This document shows positions 17,888 to 27,746 of a stretch of DNA of 64,000 bases, piece by piece; the stretch's first letter is position 1; every line of letters begins with the position of its first letter. The stretch comes from Athalassotoga saccharophila (GTDB lineage: Bacteria; Thermotogota; Thermotogae; Mesoaciditogales; Mesoaciditogaceae), in assembly GCF_009936215.1 (NCBI RefSeq), contig NZ_AP019551.1:62001-126000 (forward strand), read 5' to 3'. The position numbers were made by a program, and so were the translations under genes. The notes below the pieces were generated by a model. That model worked only from the letters and a program-made list of their open reading frames with translations, was not told the origin of the DNA and made no database searches.

Positions 17888-18889
17888 TTATTCGGCTTTG
17901 AGTTTAAGACCGAGTTTCCCAAGTTTTTCGTTTATCTCTTCGAGAGATTTTGTTCCAAAGTTCTTTATTTTCAGAAGGGATTTTTCATCTCTTCTCAAAA
18001 GTTCTCCCACCGTCTCTATTTTACCACGTTTCAAAGAATTAAGTGCTCTTACGGAAAGTTCAAGATCTTCTATCTTCATTTTATCATAAATGGCCATCGC
18101 ATCATCGCTTTGCGATTTTGATTCTTCTTTAACTTTATTCTCCTCTTCTTTTTTCTCCAGGACGGGAGGATTCTCTTTTTGGTCGATGGGCAGGTTGGAT
18201 CTCAAAAATTCGAAATGCTCTATCAATATGTTGAGCGCGTCTCTTAATGCCACTGTTGGCTCGACCGATTTTTTCGTCCATATCTCGAGTATGAGTTTAT
18301 CGTAATCTATCTTCTTTCCAACTCTGAAATCTTCCGTTCTAAAGTTAACTCTGACAACGGGCGTAAAGATTCCGTCCACCGGGAGTATTTGAATGTCATT
18401 TCCTATTTCCATCTCTGAGACCGGGAGGTACCCCTTCCCTTTTTCGGCAAAGAGTTCCATGTAAAAGTCCGCATCTTCATTCAACGTGGCTATCTTCAGA
18501 TCTGGATTTGCTATCTTAACCTCGAGGGGGCATTTTATGTCTTTCGCCTTTAGAATACCGGCACCTTTCTTTTGAAGCGTCATGACGACCGGCTCTTCGG
18601 TAACGGGAACATTCTCTTTTACCTGAATTTGTTTAACGTTAAGGAGGATCTGGAGGACATCTTCTTTAACACCTTTTACGGCATCATATTCGTGATAGAC
18701 ATCCTTTATCTTGACGCGCGTGATCGCTATTGACGGAATGGAAGACAAAAGTATGCGCCTTAGGGCATTACCGATCATAACGCCGTAGCCGCGTTCAAGA
18801 GGATAAATGGAATATTTCGCGTAAAGGTATCCACCGTCTTCTTTTTCCTCCTCAACTGTAAACCTTTCAGGTTTAACGTAATTTATCAT
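17888..18889 (-). CDS. rpoA: RNA polymerase alpha subunit
   Basis: A 333-residue subunit that dimerises to start polymerase assembly. The N-terminal domain has the YGVMIGNALRRILLSSIPS segment (about 34-52) and ends near residue 225. An acidic, lysine-rich linker (about 228-258) joins the C-terminal domain, which shows LELSVRALNSLKR, TVGELL and the helix-hairpin-helix NFGTKSLEEI that contacts UP elements and activators. It lies between rpsD and rplQ, the usual alpha-operon place. Confidence 0.98.
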   Translation of the reverse strand: MINYVKPERFTVEEEKEDGGYLYAKYSIYPLERGYGVMIGNALRRILLSSIPSIAITRVKIKDVYHEYDAVKGVKEDVLQILLNVKQIQVKENVPVTEEPVVMTLQKKGAGILKAKDIKCPLEVKIANPDLKIATLNEDADFYMELFAEKGKGYLPVSEMEIGNDIQILPVDGIFTPVVRVNFRTEDFRVGKKIDYDKLILEIWTKKSVEPTVALRDALNILIEHFEFLRSNLPIDQKENPPVLEKKEEENKVKEESKSQSDDAMAIYDKMKIEDLELSVRALNSLKRGKIETVGELLRRDEKSLLKIKNFGTKSLEEINEKLGKLGLKLKAE

Positions 18890-18910
18890 TAAACCACCTC
18901 ACGTGATTTT

Positions 18911-19537
18911 TCACTTAGAATACAACTCGACGATATCCTGAACATCGAGAGGAAGTTCTAACTCTTCTCTATCGGGCATTCTCACAAACTTGCCTTTGAA
19001 CAGATCGTAATTGACTTCAAGCCACGGGGAAACGCTGCCTGAAGTTCTTGATTCGATCGCCTTTTTGACGTCTGTGTTGCTTCTAATCTTTTCGTGAAGT
19101 TCTATTTCATCTCCGGGCCTTAACTCGTATGAGGGTATATCAATTCTTCTTCCATTGACCAAAATATGGCCATGGTTGACAAGTTGGCGCGCGTGAGATC
19201 TCGATATCGCGAACCCAAGTCTGAAGACAACGTTGTCGAGCCTTGATTCGACCTTTCTTATGAGCATTGTGCCAGTAACACCTTTAGTTTTGACGGCTTC
19301 GGCAAAATACCTTCTGAACTGGCGCTCGAGCACACCATAGGTTCTTTTCATCGTTTGTTTCGATCTTAATTGCCTTGCGTACTGTGTCATCTTAAGTCTG
19401 TCTTTTCCGTGCTGGCCCGGAGCATACGGTCTCTTTTCAACTGGGCATTTCGGAGAATAACATTTTTCTCCTTTCAAAAAGAGTTTTTTGCCCTCCCGCC
19501 TGCACAATTTGCAGACAGGGTCTGTATACCTTGCCAT
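18911..19537 (-). CDS. rpsD: Ribosomal protein S4 (zinc-binding form)
   Basis: A 208-residue primary 16S rRNA-binding protein. The N-terminus holds four cysteines (CKLCRREG... then CYSPKCPVEKRPYAPGQHG), marking the zinc-binding C+ form. The S4 RNA-binding fold follows (SRLDNVVFRLGFA, then SHARQLVNHGHILVNGRRIDIPSY). In many bacteria S4 represses the alpha operon; no leader element for this is visible here. It lies 14 bases after rpsK. Confidence 0.98.
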   Translation of the reverse strand: MARYTDPVCKLCRREGKKLFLKGEKCYSPKCPVEKRPYAPGQHGKDRLKMTQYARQLRSKQTMKRTYGVLERQFRRYFAEAVKTKGVTGTMLIRKVESRLDNVVFRLGFAISRSHARQLVNHGHILVNGRRIDIPSYELRPGDEIELHEKIRSNTDVKKAIESRTSGSVSPWLEVNYDLFKGKFVRMPDREELELPLDVQDIVELYSK

Positions 19538-19551
19538 TTATTCAAACCTCC

Positions 19552-19941
19552 TTACATTCTTCTCTTCTTTTTGGGGCGGCAACCGTTGTGTGGAATTGGA
19601 GTTATATCTTTTATGCTCTGAACGTCGAGACCGGCAGCCTGAAGCGCTCTTACGGCCGATTCACGTCCGGGACCTGGACCGCTAACGAGTACGTCAACCT
19701 TTTTTATTCCAAGGCTAATGGATTCCTTTGCCGCCTTGTCGGCCGCCATTTGAGCCGCGAATGGCGTTGATTTTCTCGATCCTGAAAATCCAACGTCTCC
19801 TCCGCTTGACCATGTTACAACGTTGCCATCTTTGTCAGTTATGGTTATTATGGTGTTGTTGAAACTCGAAAGCACGTGGGCAACACCGTAATCAAAATGT
19901 ATTTTTCTTTTTGAAGATGTCTTTTTCTTCTTTTCAGCCAT
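19552..19941 (-). CDS. rpsK: Ribosomal protein S11
   Basis: A 129-residue small-subunit protein of the platform. It shows [18 protein letters not shown], the [18 protein letters not shown] loop and the C-terminal [10 protein letters not shown] tail typical of uS11. The N-terminus is short and lysine-rich. It lies between rpsM and rpsD in the alpha-operon order. Confidence 0.98.
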   Translation of the reverse strand: MAEKKKKTSSKRKIHFDYGVAHVLSSFNNTIITITDKDGNVVTWSSGGDVGFSGSRKSTPFAAQMAADKAAKESISLGIKKVDVLVSGPGPGRESAVRALQAAGLDVQSIKDITPIPHNGCRPKKKRRM

Positions 19942-19957
19942 TTATCTTATCTCTCCT

Positions 19958-20326
19958 TTAAGATTTTTTGGCGCCCACGCCGTGGGAAGGACCTTTTCTC
20001 GTTCGCGCGTTGGTCCTTGTCCTTTGGCCTCTTACGGGCAAGCCAAGTCTGTGCCTTAATCCTCTGTAAGATCCCGTCTCGATAAGGCGCTTTATGTTTC
20101 TTTGAATTTCCATTTTTAGATCACCCTCGACCTTGTAATGTTCGTTTATGTACTGGGTGATCTTCCTTATCTCATCATCGGTGAGATCTTTGATCTTTTT
20201 GTTGAGAGGTATGCCGGTTGCGTTCAAAATCTCTATAGCCCTCGTTCGGCCTATGCCATAAAGATAGGTCAGTCCTATAAATGCGTGCTTTTCATTCGGT
20301 AAATCTACACCAAGAATACGAGCCAT
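19958..20326 (-). CDS. rpsM: Ribosomal protein S13
   Basis: A 122-residue protein of the 30S head that contacts tRNA and L5. It starts [20 protein letters not shown], has the helix-turn segment [12 protein letters not shown], and ends in the basic [19 protein letters not shown] tail. It follows rpmJ and precedes rpsK. Confidence 0.98.
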   Translation of the reverse strand: MARILGVDLPNEKHAFIGLTYLYGIGRTRAIEILNATGIPLNKKIKDLTDDEIRKITQYINEHYKVEGDLKMEIQRNIKRLIETGSYRGLRHRLGLPVRGQRTRTNARTRKGPSHGVGAKKS

Positions 20327-20344
20327 TTATCCTTCGACCCCTCC

Positions 20345-20461
20345 TTATCCCTGTCTTTGATTGTGTTTGGGGTTTTTGGAGCAAATAACCCTCACGACAC
20401 CATTTCTTTTTACAATTCTACAAGCGTCACAGCGCTTCTTGACCGAAGCTTGAACTTTCAT
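20345..20461 (-). CDS. rpmJ: Ribosomal protein L36 (zinc-binding form)
   Basis: A 38-residue protein reading [17 protein letters not shown], then [14 protein letters not shown]. The C-x2-C pair at residues 11 and 14, Cys27 and His33 form the zinc site of the C+ type bL36. The ATG has GGAGG eight bases upstream. It sits in the normal place between infA and rpsM. Confidence 0.97.
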   Translation of the reverse strand: MKVQASVKKRCDACRIVKRNGVVRVICSKNPKHNQRQG

Positions 20462-20476
20462 ATTTTTGAACCTCCT

Positions 20477-20698
20477 TTATTTTTTCCTGTAAACTATTCT
20501 TCCCTTTTTCAAATCGTAAGGAGATAACTCAACTACAACTTTGTCTCCTGGTACGATCTTTATGAAGTTCTGTCTCATCTTACCGGAAATGTGTGCGAGT
20601 ATCTCAAGATCGTTGTCTAACATCACCTTAAAGGTCGTGTTGGGCAGAGCATCTATAACCCGCCCTTCTATTCTTATCATGTCTTTTTCTTCAGGCAT
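20477..20698 (-). CDS. infA: Translation initiation factor IF-1
   Basis: A 73-residue OB-fold protein that binds the 30S A site during initiation. It has the family strands [31 protein letters not shown] and [14 protein letters not shown]. Its ATG overlaps the end of map by eight bases, so the two are likely translationally coupled. Confidence 0.97.
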   Translation of the reverse strand: MPEEKDMIRIEGRVIDALPNTTFKVMLDNDLEILAHISGKMRQNFIKIVPGDKVVVELSPYDLKKGRIVYRKK

Positions 20699-21455
20699 TA
20701 ATTCCCTCCGGGATCGTCAATATTTCAACCTCCCCTTTATGTAAAACCACCGTGTTCTCATAATGGGCGCTCGGAAGACCATCGATGGTAACAACTCCCC
20801 ACCCATCTTCGAGCACTCTTACCTTCCAATCTCCCATGCTCACCATTGGCTCTATCGCAAGAACTAACCCTTCCATCAAAGGAATTCCCCTTGACGGTTT
20901 GCCAAAGTTTGGAACTTGAGGATCTTCGTGAAGAGCCTGACCTATGCCATGGCCAACGTAATCTCTTATGACAGAAAAGCCGTTAGATTCGACAAGAGTT
21001 TGTATGGCATAGGATATATCTCCCAGTTTCTTTCCAGTTCTAAACTGGCCTATTCCGGCAAAAAATGAATCACGCGTTACGTCTATTAATTTTTGCTTTT
21101 TTTCGTCTATCTGACCCACCGCATAGGTCCTTGCCCCATCACCATACCATCCATTGTAAATCGTTCCAACGTCTATCGAGACTATGTCTCCATTCTTTAA
21201 GACGATCTTTTTGGAAGGTATTCCATGGACCACAACTTCATTCGGACTTATGCAAGAGGCAGCCGGATAACCTTGATAGCCTTTAAAGGCCGGTATGACA
21301 TGTTTCTTTTCAAAAAACTCTTCTATTATTCTATCAAGATCGTAGGTAGTAACTCCATCTTTAATGTAGTCCTTGATGTATTCAAGAACCTCTCCAACGA
21401 CTCTGTTTGGATATCTCATTGCATCGATCTCTGCTTCCGATTTCAATTTTACCAT
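20691..21455 (-). CDS. map: Methionine aminopeptidase, type I
   Basis: A 254-residue dinuclear metalloprotease that removes the initiator methionine from new proteins. The five metal ligands are visible: Asp in SIDVGTIY, Asp in [10 protein letters not shown], His in [14 protein letters not shown], Glu in LAIEPMVS and Glu in HYENTVVL. The substrate-site NEVVVHGIP segment is also present. Its ATG overlaps the adk stop codon as TAATG. The location adk-map-infA is standard for the spc/alpha junction. Confidence 0.98.
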   Translation of the reverse strand: MVKLKSEAEIDAMRYPNRVVGEVLEYIKDYIKDGVTTYDLDRIIEEFFEKKHVIPAFKGYQGYPAASCISPNEVVVHGIPSKKIVLKNGDIVSIDVGTIYNGWYGDGARTYAVGQIDEKKQKLIDVTRDSFFAGIGQFRTGKKLGDISYAIQTLVESNGFSVIRDYVGHGIGQALHEDPQVPNFGKPSRGIPLMEGLVLAIEPMVSMGDWKVRVLEDGWGVVTIDGLPSAHYENTVVLHKGEVEILTIPEGINA

Positions 21456-22105
21456 TATTTTTTGCCTTCGATCATCTTTATCAAAATTTCCTCTACTTCC
21501 CTTACCGGTAATGTCCCATCTACGGTAAAGAGAAGTTTTTTCGCGGAATAGTAATCTATGACAGGCTTTGTCAATTCGAGATAAACTTTGTATCTGTTTC
21601 TTACCGTCTCCGGTTTATCATCATCGCGCGTTATCAAAGGAACATGGCAATCATCGCAAAGTTCATCTTCCTTCGGTGGATCGGTTATCATGTTGTAATT
21701 TCTGCCGCACTTAGGGCACATTCTCCTCGCCGATAACCTCTCGACGATGACCTTCTCTGGAACATCCACGTATATGACATGATCGAGTTTCTTTCCGATC
21801 GAAGAAAGTATCTCATCGAGAGCCTTCGCCTGATTAAGAGTCCTTGGAAATCCATCGAGTATAAACCCGTTTTTTGTGTCTGGCTTTGAGAGCCTTTCTT
21901 TCACTATTTGATTCATCACGGCATCGTCAACGAGTTTTCCCGAGTTTATTATGTCTCTGACTTTTTTTCCAAGTTCACTTCCAGATTCCATCTCATTTCT
22001 TAACATATCTCCGGTAGAGATGTGCGGAATTTTGAAAGTTTTAGATATAACCTGCGCCTGAGTTCCCTTTCCGGCTCCGGGGGGACCTACGAAGATTATA
22101 TTCAT
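21455..22105 (-). CDS. adk: Adenylate kinase (zinc-containing lid)
   Basis: A 216-residue enzyme converting ATP and AMP to two ADP. It has the P-loop GPPGAGKGTQA (residues 7-17), the AMP-binding STGDMLRNE and DGFPRTLNQA segments, and a long lid. The lid carries CPKCGRNYN and LCDDC, four cysteines that form a structural zinc site typical of Gram-positive and thermophile enzymes. It overlaps secY by four bases. Confidence 0.98.
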   Translation of the reverse strand: MNIIFVGPPGAGKGTQAQVISKTFKIPHISTGDMLRNEMESGSELGKKVRDIINSGKLVDDAVMNQIVKERLSKPDTKNGFILDGFPRTLNQAKALDEILSSIGKKLDHVIYVDVPEKVIVERLSARRMCPKCGRNYNMITDPPKEDELCDDCHVPLITRDDDKPETVRNRYKVYLELTKPVIDYYSAKKLLFTVDGTLPVREVEEILIKMIEGKK

Positions 22106-23391
22106 ATTCTCCCCTTCAATTTGCCACGTTTTATGAATCCTTCATAATGGCGCATGATGAGATGGGCTTCCATCTGCTGGACAACGTCAAGTGCGACACC
22201 GACCGCTATCATCATTCCCACACCACCGACTATTTGACCGGAGTTGCTTCCAACTATTGTAGCAGAAATGTTCGGTAAAAGCGCTATCACGACAAGAGCA
22301 ATGGCACCCAAAAAGGTGATGCGGCTCAAAACTTTTGCCAAATATTGCTCTGTCGGAACTCCCGGACGGATACCCGGTATGAATCCTCCATATTCTTTTA
22401 TGTTGTCCGAGACATCGTGAACATCAAAGGTTATTGCACTGTAGAAATATGTAAAGAAGAAGACGAGCAGAGCGTAAACTACGATGTAAAATACCGAATT
22501 AAATCCGAAAATGCTTTGCAATGTGTAATTGTGCGTGAATTGAGCGATCATCGATGGAATCATCAATATAGCGACGGCAAAGATTATAGGCAGAACTCCA
22601 CCTTGGTTTACCTTCATTGGAATGTAACTCGATTGACCACCGTACATGCGTCTTCCCACTACTTTTTTAGCGTACTGGACTGTTATTCTTCTTTCGCCCT
22701 GCATTATGTATATAAGGCCGAAGATCGTGACGACGAAAATGAGGAAGAACAAAGCCCACGAAGTTATAGAAAGATTTGAAATGATCATCTGGCCAAGATA
22801 GAATGGATATGTCGCGACAACTCCTGCGAAGATGATTATAGATATACCATTTCCTATTCCCTTGTCAGTTATCATCTCGCCAATCCACTGTAAGAACATG
22901 CTACCTGCCATGAGGGAGATCGAAGAAAGTATTATGAACGCAACTTTGTTAAGCCCGGGAGTCGCATGAGGCATGACAACGACTATCGTTAAAGCGACTG
23001 CTTCGACAGCGGCAAGTAAAAGTGTGAGTTCGCGGGTATACTTTTCTATCTTTTGTCTTCCCTGTTCTCCTTCTTTTGCGAGTTCCTTCAAACTCGGAAC
23101 AACGGCCATCAAAAGTTGAAGGATAATGGAGGCATTTATGTAAGGAGTGACGCTCATTGCAAATATAGACATATTGCTCAGCGCACCGCCGGCAAAAGCG
23201 TTAAGTAAGGTAAAAAATCCTCCACCTGCTCCTGCGGAAACGCCGTTAAAAAAATTCGCCCAACTTGCAAGGCTTATGCCGGGTACAGGTATGTAAACAC
23301 CCAGCCTGAATACGGCAAGCATCAAAAAAGTAAAGATTATTCTGCTCCTTAACTCGGGAATTTTGAATGAGTTCCTAATTGCCTCCCACAC
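22102..23391 (-). CDS. secY: Preprotein translocase subunit SecY
   Basis: A 429-residue protein of ten membrane helices forming the Sec channel. Landmarks are the N-terminal RSRIIFTFLMLAVFRLGVYIPVPG, the plug region after it, ALSNMSIFAMSVTPYINASIILQ, the cytoplasmic loop with GERRITVQYAKK, and the late FIPGIRPGVPTEQYL loop. Its stop codon is immediately before adk, with an ATGA overlap, and its start is one base after the rplO stop. Confidence 0.98.
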   Translation of the reverse strand: MWEAIRNSFKIPELRSRIIFTFLMLAVFRLGVYIPVPGISLASWANFFNGVSAGAGGGFFTLLNAFAGGALSNMSIFAMSVTPYINASIILQLLMAVVPSLKELAKEGEQGRQKIEKYTRELTLLLAAVEAVALTIVVVMPHATPGLNKVAFIILSSISLMAGSMFLQWIGEMITDKGIGNGISIIIFAGVVATYPFYLGQMIISNLSITSWALFFLIFVVTIFGLIYIMQGERRITVQYAKKVVGRRMYGGQSSYIPMKVNQGGVLPIIFAVAILMIPSMIAQFTHNYTLQSIFGFNSVFYIVVYALLVFFFTYFYSAITFDVHDVSDNIKEYGGFIPGIRPGVPTEQYLAKVLSRITFLGAIALVVIALLPNISATIVGSNSGQIVGGVGMMIAVGVALDVVQQMEAHLIMRHYEGFIKRGKLKGRI

Positions 23392-23832
23392 TCATATCAC
23401 CTCTATTTGCCCGCCGGCAGATTCTATCTTCTCCTTTGCCGAAGCACTAAAGGCATTCGCACTTACTTTTAAGGATTTTTTCAATTCTCCGTTTCCGAGA
23501 ATTTTCACCCCATCCTTTATCTGTCTTACAAGGCCGCTTTTTATGAGAAGATCAAGGGTAACATGGGTATTGTTCTCAAAATCATTGAGATCCCCAACAT
23601 TGACAGGCACGTACTCTTTATGATTTACGTTTTTAAATCCACCTTTAGGTAATCTTCTGTAAAGTGGAGTCTGTCCACCTTCAAATCCAGTTCTCACATT
23701 TCCGCTCTTTCTCGATCCCTGACCATTCATACCGCGGGTGGAGGTTTTTCCATGACCTGAACTTCTTCCTCTTCCGAGGAGTTTCGATCTTCTTCTCGAT
23801 CCCGGCGTTGGAGTTATATCTTCAAGTTTCAT
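23392..23832 (-). CDS. rplO: Ribosomal protein L15
   Basis: A 146-residue 23S rRNA-binding protein. The glycine- and arginine-rich N-terminus ([28 protein letters not shown]) and [18 protein letters not shown] are diagnostic of uL15. It precedes secY in the spc-operon order. Confidence 0.98.
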   Translation of the reverse strand: MKLEDITPTPGSRRRSKLLGRGRSSGHGKTSTRGMNGQGSRKSGNVRTGFEGGQTPLYRRLPKGGFKNVNHKEYVPVNVGDLNDFENNTHVTLDLLIKSGLVRQIKDGVKILGNGELKKSLKVSANAFSASAKEKIESAGGQIEVI

Positions 23833-23844
23833 TCGAATTCCTCC

Positions 23845-24024
23845 TTATTGTACTTGTTCAACCCTGACAAGATGGGAAATCTTTCTTACCATTCCAAGAA
23901 TTTGAGGAGTTTGTTCTACCACAACGACATCATGCATCTTCCTAAGTCCCAAAGCCTTGGCAGTTTGGCGCTGATCGTATTTGTAGCCAATGGGACTTTT
24001 AACAAGTTCTATTCTGACCTTCAT
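23845..24024 (-). CDS. rpmD: Ribosomal protein L30
   Basis: A 59-residue protein reading [21 protein letters not shown], then [16 protein letters not shown] and [14 protein letters not shown], the bacterial uL30 pattern. Its ATG overlaps the rpsE stop codon as ATGA. It stands between rpsE and rplO as expected. Confidence 0.96.
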   Translation of the reverse strand: MKVRIELVKSPIGYKYDQRQTAKALGLRKMHDVVVVEQTPQILGMVRKISHLVRVEQVQ

Positions 24025-24599
24025 TGTTTTGTAACCTCCTCGCCATGGAACAATTGCCTTAAAGATATCCCGCGCAATTTGGCGTAATATTCGGGTGGTT
24101 TTATCTCGTCAAAGGCTTTAAAAACGGCTCTCAAAATGCTAAGAGGCGTATTGGATCCGAGAGATTTGCAAAGCACATTCTTTATACCCGCAAGTTCCAA
24201 GGCAGGCCTTGCCGTATTGCTCGCTATTATACCGGTTCCGGGTGCGGCCGGCTTTAGAAGCAATCTTGCGGAATCGAATTTGACCTCGACGGCATGAGGA
24301 ATGGTGTCATTCACAACGTTTACGTCTATCATATTTCTCTTGGCAAGGTTCGAAGCCTTTCTTATTGCATCGACAACTTCGCGGCCACTCGCAACGCCAA
24401 GACCGACCTTCCCATTCCTGTTTCCGACGACCACAATGGCCCTGAAACTTAAATTTTTACCACCCTTCACAACTTTGGCAACTCTTCTTACCTCTACGAC
24501 ATTCTCTTCGAATTCCGTCTCCGACTCCTGAATTGTTTCCAGTGGCCTTCTTCTTAATTCTCTATCTTCATCGTCTTTCTGAAGATCGCGTGGCATCAT
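24021..24599 (-). CDS. rpsE: Ribosomal protein S5
   Basis: A 192-residue protein of the 30S body involved in decoding accuracy. It has the double-stranded-RNA-binding-like [18 protein letters not shown] segment, [17 protein letters not shown] and the C-terminal [20 protein letters not shown]. The N-terminal 25 residues are acidic and charged, a little longer than average. It is followed by rpmD with a four-base overlap. Confidence 0.98.
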   Translation of the reverse strand: MMPRDLQKDDEDRELRRRPLETIQESETEFEENVVEVRRVAKVVKGGKNLSFRAIVVVGNRNGKVGLGVASGREVVDAIRKASNLAKRNMIDVNVVNDTIPHAVEVKFDSARLLLKPAAPGTGIIASNTARPALELAGIKNVLCKSLGSNTPLSILRAVFKAFDEIKPPEYYAKLRGISLRQLFHGEEVTKQ

Positions 24600-24607
24600 T
24601 TACCTCC

Positions 24608-24979
24608 TTAAAATTTCAATCCGCTCTCTCGAGCACCGTCGGCGATTTCCTTTATTCTTCCATGGTAACGAAAACCGCTTCTGTCAAAAACAACCTCTTT
24701 GATTCCGGCCTCGATCGCACGGGCACCTATTTCCTTCCCAACAAGGCGCGCGGCTGCCTTATTCCATGTTTTATTCTTAAGCGCTTCTCTCAAACTCTTT
24801 TGCAGAGTCGAAGCGCTAACCAACGTTTTAGCGCTGTCGTCATCTATTATCTGGGCATAGGCATGCTTATCGCTTACAAAAACAGAAAGTCTCGGAACAT
24901 CATGGGTACCATGAATTCTTCTTCTTATCGCAAGATGTCTTTTTATTCTTTTTGCTTTTCTGTCAAATGGCTGGATCAC
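24608..24979 (-). CDS. rplR: Ribosomal protein L18
   Basis: A 123-residue 5S rRNA-binding protein. It has RRIHGTHDVPRLSVFVSDKHAYAQIIDD and ends KEIADGARESGLKF, the standard bacterial uL18 tail. It lies 12 bases after rplF. Confidence 0.97.
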   Translation of the reverse strand: MIQPFDRKAKRIKRHLAIRRRIHGTHDVPRLSVFVSDKHAYAQIIDDDSAKTLVSASTLQKSLREALKNKTWNKAAARLVGKEIGARAIEAGIKEVVFDRSGFRYHGRIKEIADGARESGLKF

Positions 24980-24991
24980 AGTATTACCTCC

Positions 24992-25546
24992 TTAAACTTT
25001 CTTTACTTCTTTGAGCCTTATCGCTTCTCCGGCGTATCTTACACCCTTACCCTTCGCAAAGACCATAGGCTCACGCGTCTTTCTTATCTTCGCCGCGAAT
25101 TGACCAACCAATTCTTTGTCTATTCCTTTGACTATTACCTGGTTCGGCTTCGGTACTTCTATGGTTATTCCCTTCGGGGGATCGAGTTTAACGGGCTGGA
25201 TATAACCAAGGTTGAGGATCAAAGACTTACCCTGAAGTTGGGCTCTGTATCCAACACCTTCAACTTCGAGTTCTTTTTGGAATCCCTTGGTTACTCCCTC
25301 GATCATGTTTTTAAGAAGTGCCCATCTCGTTCCAATTATGGCCCTGTTCTTCTTCATGACCCTTGGGGGCAGATCAAGGTTTTCCTTTTGTGAAACCCAT
25401 ATTTTGTTTCCGTCTATTTTGAAATCAACGAAAAGATAATTCATGGAAAGTTGGCCGAGAGGTCCCTTAACGGTTATGGTATTTGGATCTATCTTTACCT
25501 CGACACCTTTTGGAATTTCTATAGGTTTTCTTATAAGTCTCGACAT
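24992..25546 (-). CDS. rplF: Ribosomal protein L6
   Basis: A 184-residue protein with the two duplicated L6 domains. It opens MSRLIRKPIEIPKGVEV, contains TRWALLKNMIEGVTKGF between the domains and PNQVIVKGIDKELVGQFAAKIR, then the RNA-binding KGKGVRYAGEAI. It sits in spc order between rpsH and rplR. Confidence 0.98.
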   Translation of the reverse strand: MSRLIRKPIEIPKGVEVKIDPNTITVKGPLGQLSMNYLFVDFKIDGNKIWVSQKENLDLPPRVMKKNRAIIGTRWALLKNMIEGVTKGFQKELEVEGVGYRAQLQGKSLILNLGYIQPVKLDPPKGITIEVPKPNQVIVKGIDKELVGQFAAKIRKTREPMVFAKGKGVRYAGEAIRLKEVKKV

Positions 25547-25559
25547 TTCACACCTCCGC

Positions 25560-25973
25560 TTACCATACGTAAGCTATGACTTCTCCACCTATTCCGAGAG
25601 CGCGCGCTTCTTTGTCTGTGATAATGGGCTTTTCCGGATTAGAAGTGGAGATTATCGCTATTCCAAGGCCACTGTTGACCACTGGCAATTTGTCCTTTGA
25701 GACGTATATCCTTCTTCCGGCGTGAGAAACTCTCACTATCGAGTTTATCGTCCTTATCTTCGTTCTTTTTTGGCCGGAATATTTCATGAAGATTCTCAAT
25801 ACGCCCTGTTTGCCATCCTCTATGTATTTGTAATCTTTTATGAAGCCTTCTCTTTTAAGAATGTCGAGTATGGCCTTTTTTATATTAGAGGCCGGCACAT
25901 CTACAACCTCTTTGTAGACCATATTCGCATTTCTTATTCTTGTAAGCATATCGGCTATAGTATCTGTATACAT
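25560..25973 (-). CDS. rpsH: Ribosomal protein S8
   Basis: A 137-residue 16S rRNA-binding protein. It starts [19 protein letters not shown], has [17 protein letters not shown]-like strands near the middle, and ends with the diagnostic [10 protein letters not shown] and [14 protein letters not shown]8 is a translational repressor of the spc operon in E. coli; no target site is evident here. Confidence 0.97.
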   Translation of the reverse strand: MYTDTIADMLTRIRNANMVYKEVVDVPASNIKKAILDILKREGFIKDYKYIEDGKQGVLRIFMKYSGQKRTKIRTINSIVRVSHAGRRIYVSKDKLPVVNSGLGIAIISTSNPEKPIITDKEARALGIGGEVIAYVW

Positions 25974-25985
25974 CTTATCACATCC

Positions 25986-26171
25986 TTACCAACTGGCTTT
26001 TTTAATTCCAGGAAGTTTTCCCTCTAAGGCTAATTTCCTGAAGCAAAGCCTGCAAATGCCCAATTCTCTCGAGACAGAATGGGGCCTTCCACATATCTTG
26101 CATCTCGTGTACTGGCGAGTCTTGTACTTAGGCTTTGCGTTTGCTTTATTTATAAGCGCTTTGCGGGCCAT
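25986..26171 (-). CDS. rpsN: Ribosomal protein S14, type Z (zinc-binding)
   Basis: A 61-residue protein starting [20 protein letters not shown]. Two C-x2-C pairs (CKICGRPH and ICRLCFRK) bind zinc, which marks the short type Z S14. The reading frame is open upstream, but ATG at 26171 is chosen because GGAG lies ten bases before it and the family always starts this way. The upstream codons overlap the end of rplE. Confidence 0.97.
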   Translation of the reverse strand: MARKALINKANAKPKYKTRQYTRCKICGRPHSVSRELGICRLCFRKLALEGKLPGIKKASW

Positions 26172-26184
26172 TTCATCACTCTCC

Positions 26185-26730
26185 TTAAGAATTCTTGCTA
26201 AACGGCATGCCAAGTTTTTCCAAAAGATATCTCGCTTCTCGATCTGTTTTTGCCGTCGTAACTATAATTACGTCCATTCCCTGAATTCTCGAAATTTCAC
26301 CTGTTATTTCGGGAAAGATAGTCTGCTCTGACAAGCCCATCGAGAAGTTTCCCCTTCCATCGAAGGAGTTCGGATTGACCCCTTTGAAGTCACGGATCTT
26401 TGGCATCGCGATGTTGAAAAATTTGTAGAGAAAGTTGTACATTCTCTCTCCTCTTAGGGTAACCTTTATTCCGACGGGCATACCCTGTCTTATCTTGAAG
26501 TTGGAAACGCTTTTCTTTGCCTTTGTGACGACTGCTTTCTGTCCGGCGATATTCGTGAGTTCCTGAAGATGTTTATCGATTATTGCCTGATTTCGCGATC
26601 CCTCGCCGATACCCATATTCAATACAACTTTGCTTACTCTCGGAACTGCGAGTTTGTTCTTGTATCCAAGTTCTTTCATGAAAAAGGGTACAACCTCTTT
26701 TTCATATATCTCTTTCAAAGCAACAGACAT
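26185..26730 (-). CDS. rplE: Ribosomal protein L5
   Basis: A 181-residue 5S rRNA-binding protein of the central protuberance. It shows [44 protein letters not shown] and the [11 protein letters not shown] segment, all typical of uL5. It lies between rplX and rpsN. Confidence 0.98.
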   Translation of the reverse strand: MSVALKEIYEKEVVPFFMKELGYKNKLAVPRVSKVVLNMGIGEGSRNQAIIDKHLQELTNIAGQKAVVTKAKKSVSNFKIRQGMPVGIKVTLRGERMYNFLYKFFNIAMPKIRDFKGVNPNSFDGRGNFSMGLSEQTIFPEITGEISRIQGMDVIIVTTAKTDREARYLLEKLGMPFSKNS

Positions 26731-26748
26731 TTTATTCCTCCTCTCGCA

Positions 26749-27081
26749 TCAGATCTTATCGATGCTTTCTCCACACTTTTTGCAGATTCTTATGTTCATT
26801 CCATCTTCGGTCTTCTTGTGTGAGATGCGTGTGGGAGAACCACAGTTAGGGCAAACTACCATCAATTTGGATTCATAGATAGGGGCTTCTCTTTCAACGA
26901 TTCCTCCCTCTCTAACTGATGCGGTAGGCCTTTGGTGTTTCTTTATCATATGGACTCCCTGAACTATGACCTTCCCCTGATCAGGAAGTACCTTTATAAC
27001 TTTTCCTCTTTTTCCCTTATCTTCGCCGCTCAAGACCACAACGGTGTCATCTTTTCGTATATTCAGAGTGTGTCTTTTCAT
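26749..27081 (-). CDS. rplX: Ribosomal protein L24
   Basis: A 110-residue assembly-initiator protein. The KOW motif is visible (DDTVVVLSGEDKGKRGKVIKV), followed by GVHMIKKHQRP. The C-terminus carries CPNCGSPTRI and CKKCGESI, a zinc-ribbon-like pair of C-x2-C motifs seen in L24 of many thermophiles and Gram-positives. Confidence 0.97.
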   Translation of the reverse strand: MKRHTLNIRKDDTVVVLSGEDKGKRGKVIKVLPDQGKVIVQGVHMIKKHQRPTASVREGGIVEREAPIYESKLMVVCPNCGSPTRISHKKTEDGMNIRICKKCGESIDKI

Positions 27082-27090
27082 ATTTCCACC

Positions 27091-27459
27091 TCACAACACT
27101 TCGGGAGCAAGGGATACGATCTTCATATACCCTTTTTCCCTTAATTCTCTGGCCACAGGACCAAAGATTCTTGTTCCCCGTGGTTCATTTTCCTTATCTA
27201 TCAAAACTGCGGCGTTGTCATCGAATCTTATGAATGATCCGTCCGGCCTTCTTATTTCTTTTCTTGTCCTCACTATGACGGCCCTTACTATTTCGCTTTT
27301 CTTTATGTCGGTGTGTGGAACGGCCTCTTTAACAGTCCCTATGACGACATCTCCAACAGTACCTCTTTTTCTGTTAGGACCACCAAGTACTCTTATGACA
27401 AGGATTTTTCTTGCACCAGAATTGTCTGCGATGTTCAATATGCTCTCTTGCTGAATCAC
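27091..27459 (-). CDS. rplN: Ribosomal protein L14
   Basis: A 122-residue protein starting [27 protein letters not shown], the classic uL14 signature. It ends [20 protein letters not shown]. It overlaps the end of rpsQ by four bases. Confidence 0.98.
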   Translation of the reverse strand: MIQQESILNIADNSGARKILVIRVLGGPNRKRGTVGDVVIGTVKEAVPHTDIKKSEIVRAVIVRTRKEIRRPDGSFIRFDDNAAVLIDKENEPRGTRIFGPVARELREKGYMKIVSLAPEVL

Positions 27460-27746
27460 TGGGAAACACCTTCTTCCTTGCTTATCTGTGTCTCTTCAAC
27501 CTTTAGAGTATTTTTCTTGACTATTGAGATGACCTTCCAGTTCTTTTCTTTGCTAAGAGGTCTCGTTTCTTCTATCTCTACTACGTCTCCTATATTACAT
27601 TCGTTATTCTCATCATGAGCCTTGTATTTTGATGTCTTGACAATGGTTTTTCCGAATCTCGGATCCCTTCCGGTCTCTTTTACAAGTACAACCACGGTTT
27701 TTTGCATTTTGTTACTTACAACTTCACCGATTAGATGTTTTTTCAT
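27456..27746 (-). CDS. rpsQ: Ribosomal protein S17
   Basis: A 96-residue OB-fold protein of the 30S body. It has [24 protein letters not shown], the [15 protein letters not shown] loop and [12 protein letters not shown] charged C-terminal tail of about 15 residues goes beyond the core. It overlaps both rpmC and rplN by four bases. Confidence 0.97.
   Translation of the reverse strand: MKKHLIGEVVSNKMQKTVVVLVKETGRDPRFGKTIVKTSKYKAHDENNECNIGDVVEIEETRPLSKEKNWKVISIVKKNTLKVEETQISKEEGVSQ

Noticed and set aside
24533-25393. A 286-codon open frame on the plus strand
   Set aside because: It lies opposite rplR and rplF in their antisense frame, has no family motif or ribosome site, and its composition reflects the ribosomal genes.
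26172-26213. 14-codon N-terminal extension of S14
   Set aside because: ATG at 26171 has the good ribosome site and gives the exact type Z length.
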